A DNA stretch of 64,000 bases from Streptomyces nodosus (GTDB lineage: Bacteria > Actinomycetota > Actinomycetes > Streptomycetales > Streptomycetaceae). Location of the stretch: the NCBI RefSeq assembly GCF_008704995.1, contig NZ_CP023747.1, positions 930,001 through 994,000 of the forward strand. The letters are read 5' to 3'. The notes under the pieces were generated by a model. That model searched no databases. It saw only the letters and a program-made list of their open reading frames with translations, and had not been told where the DNA came from. Each line of letters begins with the position of its first letter. Positions within the stretch are counted from its first letter, which is position 1. Below, piece by piece: positions 16,964 to 27,349 of this stretch. Made by a program: the position numbers and the translations under genes.

Positions 16964-17653
16964 CTATCCGTCGCCGTCCGTGCGGCACTCCGGGTGGCCC
17001 CAGCCCTGGGGGTTCTTGGCGATGGGGTCGCCCGCCGCATAGGGGCGGCCGCAGGTGCAGCGGCCGGGGAACTTCGCCTTGATGGTGCGGCCGGTGGTAC
17101 GACCGGCGGTGCGCTTCCTCGCGGGTGCGGCGCGGCGGGCGGAGGCGGAACCAGGGGTGTCGGGGGACGGCGGGGGCTCCGGGGAGCTGTAGGCACTGCC
17201 GGCCGGTTCCTGGACGCTCGCCGCCTGGCTGGCGGCGCGGTCCGCGAAGTCGTTGAGGCGGTCGCCGCCGACCTGGTGCGCGGGGACGTAGCGGAACTCC
17301 ACCTCACGGCCGGCCAGCAGTTCGTCGATGCGCACCACCAGCTCCTGGTTGGCGACGGGCTTGCCGGCGGCGGTCTTCCAGCCGTTGCGCTTCCAGTTGG
17401 GCAGCCAGGTGGTGACGGCCTTCATCGCATACTGGGAGTCCATCCGGATCTCCAGCGGGACATCCGCCGCGACAGCGGTCAACAGACGTTCCAGCGCGGT
17501 GAGTTCGGCGACGTTGTTGGTGGCTCTGCCCAGCGGGCCTGCCTCCCAGCGGTTCGGGACCTCGTCGTCGTCGGCGACCACCCAGGCCCATCCGGCAGGT
17601 CCGGGGTTCCCCTTCGAAGCCCCGTCGCAGGCGGCCACAACACGTTCAGGCAT
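16964..17653 (-). CDS. rnhA: Ribonuclease HI with C-terminal Cys/His extension
   Basis: A 229-residue protein. The N-terminal 145 residues are RNase HI, which cleaves the RNA strand of RNA-DNA hybrids. The four metal-binding acids are Asp10 ([11 protein letters not shown]), Glu50 (NNVAELTAL), Asp72 (RMDSQYA) and Asp138 (NDFADRAA), with the helpful His126 (VPAH). A Ser/Pro/Arg-rich linker leads to a short C-terminal module, [16 protein letters not shown]...GWGHPECR, that could bind zinc through three Cys and a His. Such extensions occur in other Streptomyces RNases H. The frame opens at 17704, but [11 protein letters not shown] is the natural start. Confidence 0.92.
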   Translation of the reverse strand: MPERVVAACDGASKGNPGPAGWAWVVADDDEVPNRWEAGPLGRATNNVAELTALERLLTAVAADVPLEIRMDSQYAMKAVTTWLPNWKRNGWKTAAGKPVANQELVVRIDELLAGREVEFRYVPAHQVGGDRLNDFADRAASQAASVQEPAGSAYSSPEPPPSPDTPGSASARRAAPARKRTAGRTTGRTIKAKFPGRCTCGRPYAAGDPIAKNPQGWGHPECRTDGDG

Positions 17654-17860
17654 GCCCCTGATCATGCCACGCCCGGGACGCCCTCCGGGCCCGGGGGCGA
17701 TCACTCACCGGCGGGACCGGGCGGCCGTTCCCTCCGTGCCCGGCCTGCCGTGTGCCGCGCGCCGGACGCCGGTTGCGGCCCACACTGGAGACACAGGGCG
17801 AAAGAAGGACGAAGAAGGACACGGACGAGACAGTCGTGGGACGGGACGGGGGCGCAGGCT

Positions 17861-18865
17861 ATGCGCGCATGGGTGGTGGACCGGCCGGGACCCGTCGGGT
17901 GCGAGCCGCTGCGGTTCGTGGGGCGGCCCATCCCCGAGCCGGGGCCCGACGAGCTTCTGGTGCAGATGCGGGCCTGTGGGGTGTGCCGTACGGATCTGCA
18001 TGTCACCGAGGGTGACCTGCCGGTGCACAGGACCGGGGTGACACCCGGGCATGAGGTCGTGGGCGAGGTGGCCGGGATCGGAGCCGCCGTGAGCGGGTGG
18101 GCCCTCGGCGACCGGGTGGGGGTGGCATGGCTGCGCCGCACGGACGGCACCTGCCGGTACTGTCTGCGCGGGTCCGAGAACCTCTGCCCGGCCTCGGAGT
18201 ACACCGGCTGGGACGCCGACGGAGGGTACGCGGAGTACACGACCGTGCCCGCCGGTTTCGCCTACCGCCTGCCCCCGGACGTGGACGATGTGGCGCTGGC
18301 GCCGCTGCTGTGCGCGGGCATCATCGGGTACCGGGCGCTGCTGCGCACATCACTGCCGAGCGGCGGGCGCCTCGGGCTGTACGGGTTCGGCGGCAGCGCC
18401 CATCTGTGCGCACAGGTCGCCCTGGCGCAGGGTGCCACGGTGCATGTGCTGACGCGGGAAGAGGCCTCCCGGCGGCTCGCGCTCGAACTGGGTTGCGCCT
18501 CGGCGGGCGATGCCTATGACATGCCCCCGGAGCCGCTGGACGGGGCGATCCTGTTCGCACCGGTCGGCGATCTCGTACCGGTGGCGCTGCGGGCGCTGGA
18601 CCGTGGCGGTGTGCTGGCGGTCGCCGGCATCCATCTGAGCGACGTCCCGGTGCTGCGCTATGAGAAGGAGCTCTTCTACGAGAAGGAGTTGCGCAGCGTC
18701 ACCTCGAACACGCGCGACGACGGCCGGGAGTTCCTGGAGCTCGCGGCCCGGTACGGCGTACGGGCGACGACGCACCCGTATCCGCTGTCGGGGGCGCTGC
18801 GGGCGCTCGGCGACCTCGAGGCGGGACGTTTCGACGGGGCGGCCGTGCTGGTGAACGATCTCTGA
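17861..18865 (+). CDS. Zinc-dependent alcohol dehydrogenase, CAD-like MDR family
   Basis: A 334-residue medium-chain dehydrogenase. Catalytic zinc ligands are present: CGVCRTDLH (first Cys near residue 39) and GHEVVGEV (His about 63). The NAD(P)-binding site is [16 protein letters not shown]. In the structural zinc lobe the sequence [16 protein letters not shown] keeps three cysteines. The position usually held by the first Cys (CGxCxYC) is Asp, so the structural zinc site may use Asp or be weaker. The family reduces or oxidises medium-chain alcohols and aldehydes. ATG 17861 fits the MRAWVV family start. The gene stands between the divergent RNase H gene and the convergent HAD gene. Confidence 0.88.
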   Translation: MRAWVVDRPGPVGCEPLRFVGRPIPEPGPDELLVQMRACGVCRTDLHVTEGDLPVHRTGVTPGHEVVGEVAGIGAAVSGWALGDRVGVAWLRRTDGTCRYCLRGSENLCPASEYTGWDADGGYAEYTTVPAGFAYRLPPDVDDVALAPLLCAGIIGYRALLRTSLPSGGRLGLYGFGGSAHLCAQVALAQGATVHVLTREEASRRLALELGCASAGDAYDMPPEPLDGAILFAPVGDLVPVALRALDRGGVLAVAGIHLSDVPVLRYEKELFYEKELRSVTSNTRDDGREFLELAARYGVRATTHPYPLSGALRALGDLEAGRFDGAAVLVNDL

Positions 18866-18901
18866 GCGCGACGGCGCCCCGCCGGTGCGGGCCTTCGGCG
18901 C

Positions 18902-19765
18902 TCAGCCGGTGGGCAGGCCCAGCAGTCGGGCGACGGTGCGCAGCACACCGTTCTCGGTGTGGGGCGGCGCCACATGGCGGGCCCGGCGGAGCACGTCCGG
19001 GTGGGCGTTGGCCATGGCGAAGGACCAGTCGGCGGTGTCGAGCATCTCCAGGTCGTTGAGGTAGTCGCCGAACACCAGGGTCTGTGCGGGGGTGATGCCC
19101 AGGTCGTGCTGGAGCCTGCGGACGGCGGCGCCCTTGTTCGCGGTGGGGTTCATGATGTCCACCCAGTGCGCTCCCGAGACGACGACCTGGTGGGTCGAGG
19201 TGAACGGCTCGAGCGCGGGCGCGGTGGTCCGGTCGACGGGCCCGAAGTCGTAGAGGGCGACCTTGAGGAACTCGTCCTCGACGGCGGTGAGGTCCTCGAC
19301 GGTGCGCAGCAGTGCGTAGTACTTGCTCGCCTCGGTCACGAAGGCGTCGTCGGTCCGCTCCACATAGGCGGACTTCTTGCCGCACAGCACCGCCCCGACG
19401 TCCACGCCGTCGGCCACGAGTCCGCGGGTGGTGGCGACGATCCGGGCGGCCACCGCCGGGTCCAGGGGGTCGGAGCTGAGCTCCCGGCCGTCGCGTACGA
19501 CATAGGTGCCGTTCTCGGCGACGAACACCATGCCGTCGGCCGCCGCTGCGAACTGCCGTGCCAGGGTGGCGTACTGGCGACCGCTGGCCGGGCTGAACAG
19601 CACCCCACGCCGGCGCAGTTCCGCGAGCAGCGGCCACAGCCCGTCGGGGACGCGTCCGGCGGCGTCGAGCAGTGTGCCGTCCATGTCGGTGACGACCAGC
19701 CGGATGTCGACGGGCTCCCCGGGCAGCTCGGGGGCAGTGAGGGGGCACGAGGGCGTGGTGGACAT
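18902..19765 (-). CDS. Cof-type HAD-IIB family phosphatase
   Basis: A 287-residue sugar-phosphatase-like protein. HAD motif I is VVTDMDGTLLD (nucleophile Asp27, acid/base Asp29). Motif II lies in LFSPASGRQYATLARQ. Motif III/IV is NKGAAVRRLQHDLGI followed by VFGDYLNDLEMLDTA. The C2B cap between them has the mixed alpha/beta length of the HAD-IIB group. Such enzymes dephosphorylate sugar phosphates and related metabolites; the substrate here is unknown. An 18-residue polar N-terminal extension precedes the core. It is convergent with the alcohol dehydrogenase gene. Confidence 0.9.
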   Translation of the reverse strand: MSTTPSCPLTAPELPGEPVDIRLVVTDMDGTLLDAAGRVPDGLWPLLAELRRRGVLFSPASGRQYATLARQFAAAADGMVFVAENGTYVVRDGRELSSDPLDPAVAARIVATTRGLVADGVDVGAVLCGKKSAYVERTDDAFVTEASKYYALLRTVEDLTAVEDEFLKVALYDFGPVDRTTAPALEPFTSTHQVVVSGAHWVDIMNPTANKGAAVRRLQHDLGITPAQTLVFGDYLNDLEMLDTADWSFAMANAHPDVLRRARHVAPPHTENGVLRTVARLLGLPTG

Positions 19766-19912
19766 GGGGTGCTTTCCGATCGGGGGCGCGGGAAGGTGCG
19801 GCGGCGGCCTGTCCGGTGTGTTCGTCCCGATCAGTCTCCCTGGGCGGGGTCGCGCCGGGTGACGCGGGGTCGCGTCTGTTCACGAAGGGGGGCGGGCCGC
19901 ACCGCGAATTAC

Positions 19913-19953
19913 GGGGGCCGGCCGGACGGCCCCACTCCGTCCGGCCGGCCCCC
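19913..19953 (-). terminator. Strong hairpin terminator downstream of the SSI gene
   Basis: Perfect 17-bp GC-only-like stem (19913-19929 with 19937-19953) with a 7-nt loop. It lies about 90 nt after the inhibitor's stop codon when read on the minus strand. Confidence 0.75.
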
Positions 19954-19960
19954 GAGGCGA

Positions 19961-20036
19961 GATCGCGCGGACCGCGAAGGGGCTGGCGCTCCCCAGCCAC
20001 CAGCCCCGGCTCACCATGCACGAGGTCCGCGCGATC
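19961..20036 (-). other. Large branched hairpin in the SSI mRNA 3' region
   Basis: Perfect 13-bp arms GATCGCGCGGACC (19961-19973) and its complement (20024-20036) enclose a loop that holds a second stem (GGGGCTGG with CCAGCC). It starts 7 nt after the inhibitor stop codon and directly precedes the terminator. Protection of an abundant secreted-protein mRNA from 3' decay is a plausible role. Confidence 0.5.
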
Positions 20037-20043
20037 CGCGTCC

Positions 20044-20466
20044 TCAGAACGCGAAGACCGCGGCCCCATGGGCGTTCTTCACGCACTCGTTGGAGAAGGT
20101 GCGCTGATAGTCGACGCGTCGGCCCTCCCAGACACCCTGCACGGTGACGACCACCGGGTCGTACTGCCGGGTGCACAGGGCCCCTCCCTCGGCCGGCAGT
20201 GCGTCGAGGTCACCCCCGGCGGCCTTCAGTGCGGCGCAGGCCGCGACGGCGTCCGGGTGACTGCCCGAGGCGGTCGGGGCGCAGCTCAGGGTGACCGCGC
20301 GCTGGGGTGCGGCAAGGGCGGCGTCCTCGCCGTGCCCCAGGGTCAGGACGAGCGCCGACGGTGCGTGGAGCGAGGCGGGGGCGGCGAGGGCGGCCCCGGA
20401 GAGGGGGCCGCAGACGGCGGTGGCCGTCAGGGTGAGGGTTGCTGCCCAGCGCGCGATGTTCGGCAT
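20044..20466 (-). CDS. Subtilisin inhibitor-like (SSI) secreted protease inhibitor
   Basis: A 140-residue precursor. GGAAGG nine bases upstream selects the third in-frame ATG (20466) over those at 20475 and 20487. Residues 1-29 form a signal peptide ending ALA. The mature protein has the four SSI cysteines (C62, C77, C98, C128) and the C-terminal signature [18 protein letters not shown]. By alignment with SSI (CPMVYDP) the reactive loop is CTRQYDP, so P1 is Arg100 and P1' is Gln. An Arg P1 predicts inhibition of trypsin-like as well as subtilisin-like proteases. It probably controls the cell's own secreted proteases. A complex 3' structure follows. Confidence 0.95.
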   Translation of the reverse strand: MPNIARWAATLTLTATAVCGPLSGAALAAPASLHAPSALVLTLGHGEDAALAAPQRAVTLSCAPTASGSHPDAVAACAALKAAGGDLDALPAEGGALCTRQYDPVVVTVQGVWEGRRVDYQRTFSNECVKNAHGAAVFAF

Positions 20467-20834
20467 GGTGTGCATCCTTCCGCTCATGTCGACGTCACGG
20501 TCCGGCTCCGGCGTGGGATGGGCCGGGGACGGACCGGTCGGGTGCCGGTCCGGCGAGCGGGAGTCTGCCGAGTCCGGGCGGGAATCTCATATCGACCCCC
20601 CGGGATTCGGTAACTTTGAGTGTTGAATCAGTGGCGTGAAGTGACCAATCGGTTCGTGGCCCGGCCCGGAACGGCACGGCTGTCGATCACGGGAAGCGGC
20701 CCACTGGCCGGAATCCCACGGTTCGGCAATCGTCCGGAAACGTTCCGTCCGCCCTCCGGGGCACGCGCGGTCCCCGGACGCATCGCTCCGGTCGTGCTCG
20801 TGTGCTGCCGCGTACCCGGCGCGGCAGCGGAGTG
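20467..20834. other. Gene-free stretch upstream of the SSI gene
   Basis: It contains the SSI ribosome site and presumably its promoter. No dyad or clear -35/-10 pair was found. The lower-GC patch near 20600-20650 is the most likely promoter zone. Confidence 0.35.
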
Positions 20835-21356
20835 TCAGGGACACAGGCCGGGCTGTTCCCGGGGTGCGCCGCCGTCGTGGCTCCGCGGCGCGTCCCCGGT
20901 GCCGGCGGGCGGGGGCGGTCCGGTGACCACCACGCGGGCGGCACGCAGCAGCCGGTCGCCCGCCCGGTATCCGGGGCTGAGGATCTCGGTGCAGGTCAGC
21001 CGGTCGGTGCCCGGGGAGACGACATGGGTCACCGCCTCGTGCCGGGTGGGGTCGAAGGGCTCGCCCTCCTGTCCGAACGTGCGCAGCCCCAGGGAACCCA
21101 GCTGGGTCTCCAGCACATCGGCGACGGCCTTCAGCCCGGGTTCCACGGTTCCCTGCCGCCGGGCGCTCTCCACGGCGTCCAGCACGGGCAGCAGCGCCCG
21201 CAGCACGTTCTGCGCGGCGATCTCCCGTACCGCCATGCGGTCGCGGCGCACCTGCTTGCGGTAGTTGTCGTACTCGGCCTTCACCCGTTGAAGGTCGGCG
21301 GTGCGCTCGTCCAGCAGACGCCTCGTCTCCATGCTCCCCGGCCGGGTCGGATCCAT
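20835..21356 (-). CDS. grpE: GrpE nucleotide exchange factor (paralog)
   Basis: A 173-residue cochaperone that releases ADP from DnaK. The N-terminal helix reads LLDERTADLQRVKAEYDNYR, followed by the dimer-helix segment VLRALLPVLDAVESARRQG. The beta-wing keeps FDPTRHEAVTHV and ILSPGYRAGDRLLRAARVVV, the GrpE C-terminal signature. The N-terminal acidic tail of main GrpE proteins is short or missing. It starts two bases after the dnaK stop and is therefore translated from the same message. Streptomyces genomes have a main dnaK-grpE-dnaJ-hspR operon; this two-gene set lacks dnaJ and hspR and is probably a second copy. Confidence 0.9.
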   Translation of the reverse strand: MDPTRPGSMETRRLLDERTADLQRVKAEYDNYRKQVRRDRMAVREIAAQNVLRALLPVLDAVESARRQGTVEPGLKAVADVLETQLGSLGLRTFGQEGEPFDPTRHEAVTHVVSPGTDRLTCTEILSPGYRAGDRLLRAARVVVTGPPPPAGTGDAPRSHDGGAPREQPGLCP

Positions 21357-21358
21357 GG

Positions 21359-23218
<1,860 letters not shown>

Positions 23219-23293
23219 GGGGGTTCTCCCTCCTCGTCGTCCACATCTCCACGGTCCCACCTCCTGGCGGGACCGCGATCTGCCTCTCATGCC

Positions 23294-23323
23294 TGAATAA
23301 AACTTGAGTGCCCCTTTGTCAAG
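23294..23323 (-). promoter_or_regulatory. dnaK promoter with HAIR-type HspR operator
   Basis: Read on the minus strand, TTGACA (23317-23322) and TATTCA (23294-23299) are 17 bp apart. The same bases form CTTGACA-N7-ACTCAAG (23303-23323). This matches the HspR inverted repeat CTTGAGT-N7-ACTCAAG at 12 of 14 positions. The first half-site is the -35 box itself, so HspR binding would exclude RNA polymerase. Confidence 0.75.
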
Positions 23324-23362
23324 GTTAGCCGGGCAGACGGGCGGCAAGACCGCGAAGATTTC

Positions 23363-23404
23363 TTCGCAAAGAACCCTTCGCGAAGAACTCTTTGCGGATA
23401 GCGT
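23363..23404 (+). promoter_or_regulatory. Three 14-bp direct repeats at the promoter of the ArsR-like gene
   Basis: TTCGCAAAGAACCC, TTCGCGAAGAACTC and the weaker TTTGCGGATAGCGT start at 23363, 23377 and 23391, exactly 14 bp apart. Each contains a near-palindrome TTCGCRAAGAA. The last holds TAGCGT (23399-23404), a -10-like hexamer about 7 bp before the ATG. The transcript would begin at or next to the start codon (leaderless), and bound repressor would cover the promoter. Confidence 0.6.
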
Positions 23405-23411
23405 GTGCGGT

Positions 23412-24080
23412 ATGACCGACGCATCGAAGGGGCCGTCGAACGGTCCCCACGTCCCGGAGGACGCCATCGCCCTGGACGCCAAGGGGCTGCGCGCCCTGGC
23501 GCACCCGGTACGTGTCCAGCTGGTGGGGTTGCTGCGCAAGTACGGCCCGTCGACGGCCACCCGCCTCGCGGAGCGGCTGGGGGTGAACTCCGGGACGGCC
23601 AGCTACCACCTGCGGCAGCTCGGGGCGGCCGGTTTCGTCGAGGAGGACAGGGAACGCGGCAATGCGCGTGAGCGCTGGTGGCGTGCCGTGCATCAGACGA
23701 CGGAGCTCAACGACCGGGACCTGGCCGTTCGGGAGCCCGAGGCCACCCTGGCCTTTCTCCAGTCCGTCGCCGCCACCTACACCCTGCGCACCCAGCGCGC
23801 GCTGAACGAGCTGCAGACGATGCCCACCGCCTGGCGGGACGCCTTCGAGATGAGCGACTGGGCTCTGCGACTCACCCCCGAAGAAGCCGTCGCCCTGCGG
23901 CAGGACCTGAGAGCCGTCATCGCCCGCTACCGGAAGGACACACCCGAGTCGGCGGCGAGCGCCCCCGACGGCGCCGAGCGTATCGGCGTCATCACGCATC
24001 TCCTGCCCGAGCTGGACGTGCCCGCCGCCGAGTCCGCCCCGCCCCGTCCGCAGCAGGCGCCCGGAACGGAGACCTCATGA
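23412..24080 (+). CDS. ArsR-type winged-helix transcriptional regulator
   Basis: A 222-residue DNA-binding protein. The N-terminal ArsR/HTH_20 domain runs from about residue 20: [40 protein letters not shown] (recognition helix), then [20 protein letters not shown]. It lacks a metal-binding Cys box, so it is a member of the larger non-metal group common in Streptomyces. A helical C-terminal region ([21 protein letters not shown]) may bind a ligand or dimerise. No Shine-Dalgarno sequence precedes the ATG, consistent with a leaderless mRNA. Its stop overlaps the start of the MFS gene, so it probably regulates that pump and itself. Confidence 0.88.
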   Translation: MTDASKGPSNGPHVPEDAIALDAKGLRALAHPVRVQLVGLLRKYGPSTATRLAERLGVNSGTASYHLRQLGAAGFVEEDRERGNARERWWRAVHQTTELNDRDLAVREPEATLAFLQSVAATYTLRTQRALNELQTMPTAWRDAFEMSDWALRLTPEEAVALRQDLRAVIARYRKDTPESAASAPDGAERIGVITHLLPELDVPAAESAPPRPQQAPGTETS

Positions 24081-25414
24081 GGGAGGACGTCCCGGGCGCC
24101 GACGGCATACCCCGCACGCGGTCGTCACGGCCGCTGGTCGGAGTGCTGGCGGCCATGGCCGTGTCGCTGACCGGTACCCGGATCTCGGCCGTGGCACTGC
24201 CCTGGTTCGTGCTCGTCACCACCGGCAGCGCCACCCAGACCGGGCTGGTCGCCTTCTGTGAGATGACCCCCTATGTGGTGGTCAAGGCGCTCACCGGTCC
24301 GCTGGTCGACCGATGGGGCCCGCGGACCGTCTCCTGGACCACCGATCTGGCCAGTGCGACCGCCGCCGCGGCGGTTCCCCTGCTCCACGCCCTGGGCCTC
24401 CTCTCCTTTCCGCTGCTGCTGGTCCTGGTCACGCTGATCGGTGCGGTCCGCGGCCCCGGCGATCTCGCCAAGCACGTCATGGTCCCGGAGGCGTCCGAGC
24501 GCGCCGGGGTGCCGCTGGAACGGGCCACCGGTCTCTCCGGTGTGACCGAGCGGCTCGCCTCCACCATCGGCCCGGCGGCCGGCGGCTCGCTGGTGGCGCT
24601 GCTCGGCCCCTTGGCGGGGCTGGCCGTCAACGCGGGCTGCTTCGCGCTCGGATCGTTGATCATCAAACTGGCGCTGCCTCGCGATATGGGGCACGCGGCC
24701 GATGACGCCCCGGCGCAGGACGGGACGGCGGAACCGGGCTACTGGCGACGATTCGGCGAGGGCTTCACCTTCCTGCGCGGCGAGCCGCTGCTGCTCACCG
24801 TGACCGTCACGGTCGGGATCATCAATCTGCTGGACGCGGGTTTCACCACCGTGCTGCTGCCCGTCTGGGCCAAGGACTCCGGCAGCGGGCCGACCGCTAT
24901 CGGGCTGGTGGGCAGCGTGACGGGAGCCGCGGCGGTCGGCGGGAGCCTGATCGCCGCGATGGCCGCGCACCGGCTGCGACGCCGGTTGGTGTTCTTCGCC
25001 GGGTTCCTCCTGGCCGGGGCGCCGCGGTTCCTGGTGCTCGCCTCCGGTGCGCCGATGGGGGCGGTACTGGCCGTCTTCGCCGTCAGCGGGTTCGGCGCGG
25101 GGTTCCTCAATCCGGTGCTGGGGGCCGTCCTCTTCGAGCGGGTGCCGCGCCGGATGCTGGGCCGGGTCAACGCGCTGGGCGACTCCCTCGCCTGGGCCGG
25201 TATCCCGCTCGGCGGGCTGGTCGCCGGGGCGGTGGTGGCCTCCTTCGGGCTTGTGCCGGCGCTGCTCGCCGGCGGGTCCGCGTACTTCCTCACCACGACC
25301 TTGGCCGGACTGCGGCCCGAATGGCGCGAGATGGACCGCACGGCCGGGCGAGCCGTCCCGCGGCGGAACCCCGAGAACGACGCCCCACCGAGCGAGGCGG
25401 ACGTCACCACATGA
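24077..25414 (+). CDS. MFS transporter paired with the ArsR-like regulator
   Basis: A 445-residue 12-helix transporter. The ATG overlaps the regulator's stop codon (ATGA), indicating translational coupling. The helix 2-3 loop is GPLVDRWGPRTVSW, close to the general MFS motif GxLaDrxGrkxxl. ARVNALGDSLAWAGIPLGG-like sequence (GRVNALGDSLAWAG) marks the second half. It belongs to the same broad drug/siderophore exporter group as the protein at 9707-11017. With an adjacent repressor, inducible efflux of a toxic compound is the likely role. Its substrate is unknown. Confidence 0.88.
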   Translation: MREDVPGADGIPRTRSSRPLVGVLAAMAVSLTGTRISAVALPWFVLVTTGSATQTGLVAFCEMTPYVVVKALTGPLVDRWGPRTVSWTTDLASATAAAAVPLLHALGLLSFPLLLVLVTLIGAVRGPGDLAKHVMVPEASERAGVPLERATGLSGVTERLASTIGPAAGGSLVALLGPLAGLAVNAGCFALGSLIIKLALPRDMGHAADDAPAQDGTAEPGYWRRFGEGFTFLRGEPLLLTVTVTVGIINLLDAGFTTVLLPVWAKDSGSGPTAIGLVGSVTGAAAVGGSLIAAMAAHRLRRRLVFFAGFLLAGAPRFLVLASGAPMGAVLAVFAVSGFGAGFLNPVLGAVLFERVPRRMLGRVNALGDSLAWAGIPLGGLVAGAVVASFGLVPALLAGGSAYFLTTTLAGLRPEWREMDRTAGRAVPRRNPENDAPPSEADVTT

Positions 25415-25472
25415 CGCGGGGCCGTGCGGCAGTCAGGATGCGTTCAGGTGTCCGGTGGCACGGTCACTGTCC

Positions 25473-26312
25473 ATGACCTATGAAACGTCGCAGACTTCCG
25501 CCGTCCCCGCGGCCGATGGGCCCGCCCCTCATGCGCAGCGATGGCTGCGCGGGAACAAGGTGCCCGAGGTCACGGTCTACTTCTGGATCATCAAGGTGCT
25601 CTGCACCACCGTCGGCGAGACCGCGGCCGACCTGCTGAACGAGAAGGCGGGCCTCGGTCTGACCGGTGTGTCGGTGCTGATGAGCGCGCTGCTGGCGGTG
25701 ACGCTGGTCGTGCAGTTCCGCACCAGCGCGTACCGGCCGGGCGTGTACTGGCTCGCCGTAGCCCTGATCAGCGTCGTCGGTACGCTGATCAGCGACAACC
25801 TGACCGACAACATGGGCGTACCGCTGGAGCTGAGCACCACGGTGTTCGCCGTCGCTCTCGCGGTCGTGTTCGTCGTCTGGTACCGCCGGGAGCGGACGCT
25901 GTCCATCCACAGCATCGACACGCCGAGCCGCGAGTCCTTCTACTGGCTCGCCGTTCTGTTCACCTTCGCCCTGGGCACCGCGGCCGGTGACCTGGTCTCC
26001 GAGCGCATGGATCTCGGCTACTGGCTGTCCGCCGTGCTGTTCGCCCTGGCCATCGCCGCGGTGGCCGTGGCGCGCTTCTCGCTCGGTCTCCACGCGGTAT
26101 GGGGCTTCTGGATCGCGTACATCCTCACGCGGCCGCTCGGAGCTTCGATCGGCGACTACCTCTCACAGCCGGGCGGAGACGGTGGCCTGGGCCTGGGAAC
26201 CGTGATCACCAGCGCGCTGTTCCTGACGGTCGTCCTCGGGCTGGTGGTGTACCTGGCCGTCACCCGCAAGGACGTCATCGAACCGGAGCGAACCAGCCGA
26301 CACGCAGCGTGA
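25473..26312 (+). CDS. COG4705 membrane-anchored protein, copy 1
   Basis: A 279-residue integral membrane protein with about eight helices, of unknown function. Its body consists of four related segments, each with a tryptophan/aromatic helix followed by a GT/GExxxD motif: WIIKVLCTTVGETAADLLNE, WLAVALISVVGTLISDNL, WLAVLFTFALGTAAGDLVSE and WIAYILTRPLGASIGDYLSQ. The repeated glycine and aspartate in the membrane hint at an ion or metal path. The start follows MTYETSQTS at 25473. A paralog follows after 154 bp on the same strand and a two-component system lies next to it. Confidence 0.8.
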   Translation: MTYETSQTSAVPAADGPAPHAQRWLRGNKVPEVTVYFWIIKVLCTTVGETAADLLNEKAGLGLTGVSVLMSALLAVTLVVQFRTSAYRPGVYWLAVALISVVGTLISDNLTDNMGVPLELSTTVFAVALAVVFVVWYRRERTLSIHSIDTPSRESFYWLAVLFTFALGTAAGDLVSERMDLGYWLSAVLFALAIAAVAVARFSLGLHAVWGFWIAYILTRPLGASIGDYLSQPGGDGGLGLGTVITSALFLTVVLGLVVYLAVTRKDVIEPERTSRHAA

Positions 26313-26466
26313 CCTGCGACCTGTCTGCGTTCACCGGGCGGTCGGGCGTGCTGTGTCACGGTCGGAGTTCTCGGCCACCACCGGCGGCCGGCTCATCCCG
26401 CAGGGGCGCTCGTCCCGGTTCCCGGAGGCGAGCGCCCCGTCGTTCGACCGGACAGGAGACGCTGAG

Positions 26467-27333
26467 GTGGAGAAATCGGAGGTCCTCCCCGACCTCGACG
26501 TAGCAGTCACGTCGAGTACCACCAGGTCGGTGATGAAGAAGCTGCCCGAGGTCACGGCGGCCTTCTGGATCATGAAGATCGCCGCGACGACCTTGGGGGA
26601 GACGGCCGGCGACCTCTTCGCGCAGACCCTGAGACTGGGCTACTTCCTCACCACGATCGCGCTGTTCCTGATCTTCGTGGTGACTCTGGTGGTCCAGCTG
26701 CGATCCAGGCGCTACAACCCGTTCTTCTACTGGACGGTGATCCTTTCGACCAGCATGGCCGGCACCACGATGTCCGACTTCATGAACCGCGACGCCGGCG
26801 CCGAGTACCTCTCGAACGGCGCGACCGAGCTGGGCCGGGGTCCGCAGGGCCTCGGCCTCGGCTACCCGGCCGGAGCGGCTCTTCTGATCTCGGTCCTGCT
26901 GGCGATCTTCCTCGTCTGGAAGCTGAGCGGGATGACCTTCCAGATCCGCGACATCGTCACCTTCAGGGGCGAGGCCCTGTTCTGGTCGGCGATCCTCGTG
27001 TCGAACACCCTCGGCACCTCGATGGGCGACTTCCTGTCCGACAGTTCCGGCCTCGGCTATGCCGGTGGTGCGCTGCTGGTGACCGGGGTGCTCGTCGTAC
27101 TCATGGCGCTGATGAAGGCGCCGGCGGTGCCGAACGTGCTGCTGTTCTGGATCGCCTTCGTCCTCACCCGCCCGCTGGGCGCCACCGCGGGCGACTTTCT
27201 CACCAAGCCGGCCGCCAAGGGCGGCCTGGATCTCGGGACCGTGGGCTCCTCCGCCGTCCTGCTCGTCGTCCTGTTCGGTCTGATGGCCCACGCCCAGGTG
27301 CGGGAGCGCCGGACCTCCGCCGCACGGGCGTAG
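26467..27333 (+). CDS. COG4705 membrane-anchored protein, copy 2
   Basis: A 288-residue paralog of the preceding gene product. The GTG at 26467 is preferred (AGGAG lies upstream); the frame is open to 26353. The same four-part layout is seen: KLPEVTAAFWIMKIAATTLG then GETAGDLFAQ; FFYWTVILSTSMAGTTMSDF; LFWSAILVSNTLGTSMGDFL; and LFWIAFVLTRPLGATAGDFL. The second and third units are separated by an insert rich in glycine. Tandem duplication followed by divergence is evident. It is convergent with the two-component system genes (16 bp between stops), and COG4705 genes are often near sensor kinases, so a functional tie is possible. Confidence 0.8.
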   Translation: MEKSEVLPDLDVAVTSSTTRSVMKKLPEVTAAFWIMKIAATTLGETAGDLFAQTLRLGYFLTTIALFLIFVVTLVVQLRSRRYNPFFYWTVILSTSMAGTTMSDFMNRDAGAEYLSNGATELGRGPQGLGLGYPAGAALLISVLLAIFLVWKLSGMTFQIRDIVTFRGEALFWSAILVSNTLGTSMGDFLSDSSGLGYAGGALLVTGVLVVLMALMKAPAVPNVLLFWIAFVLTRPLGATAGDFLTKPAAKGGLDLGTVGSSAVLLVVLFGLMAHAQVRERRTSAARA

Positions 27334-27349
27334 TCGGAGCGGGAGCGGG

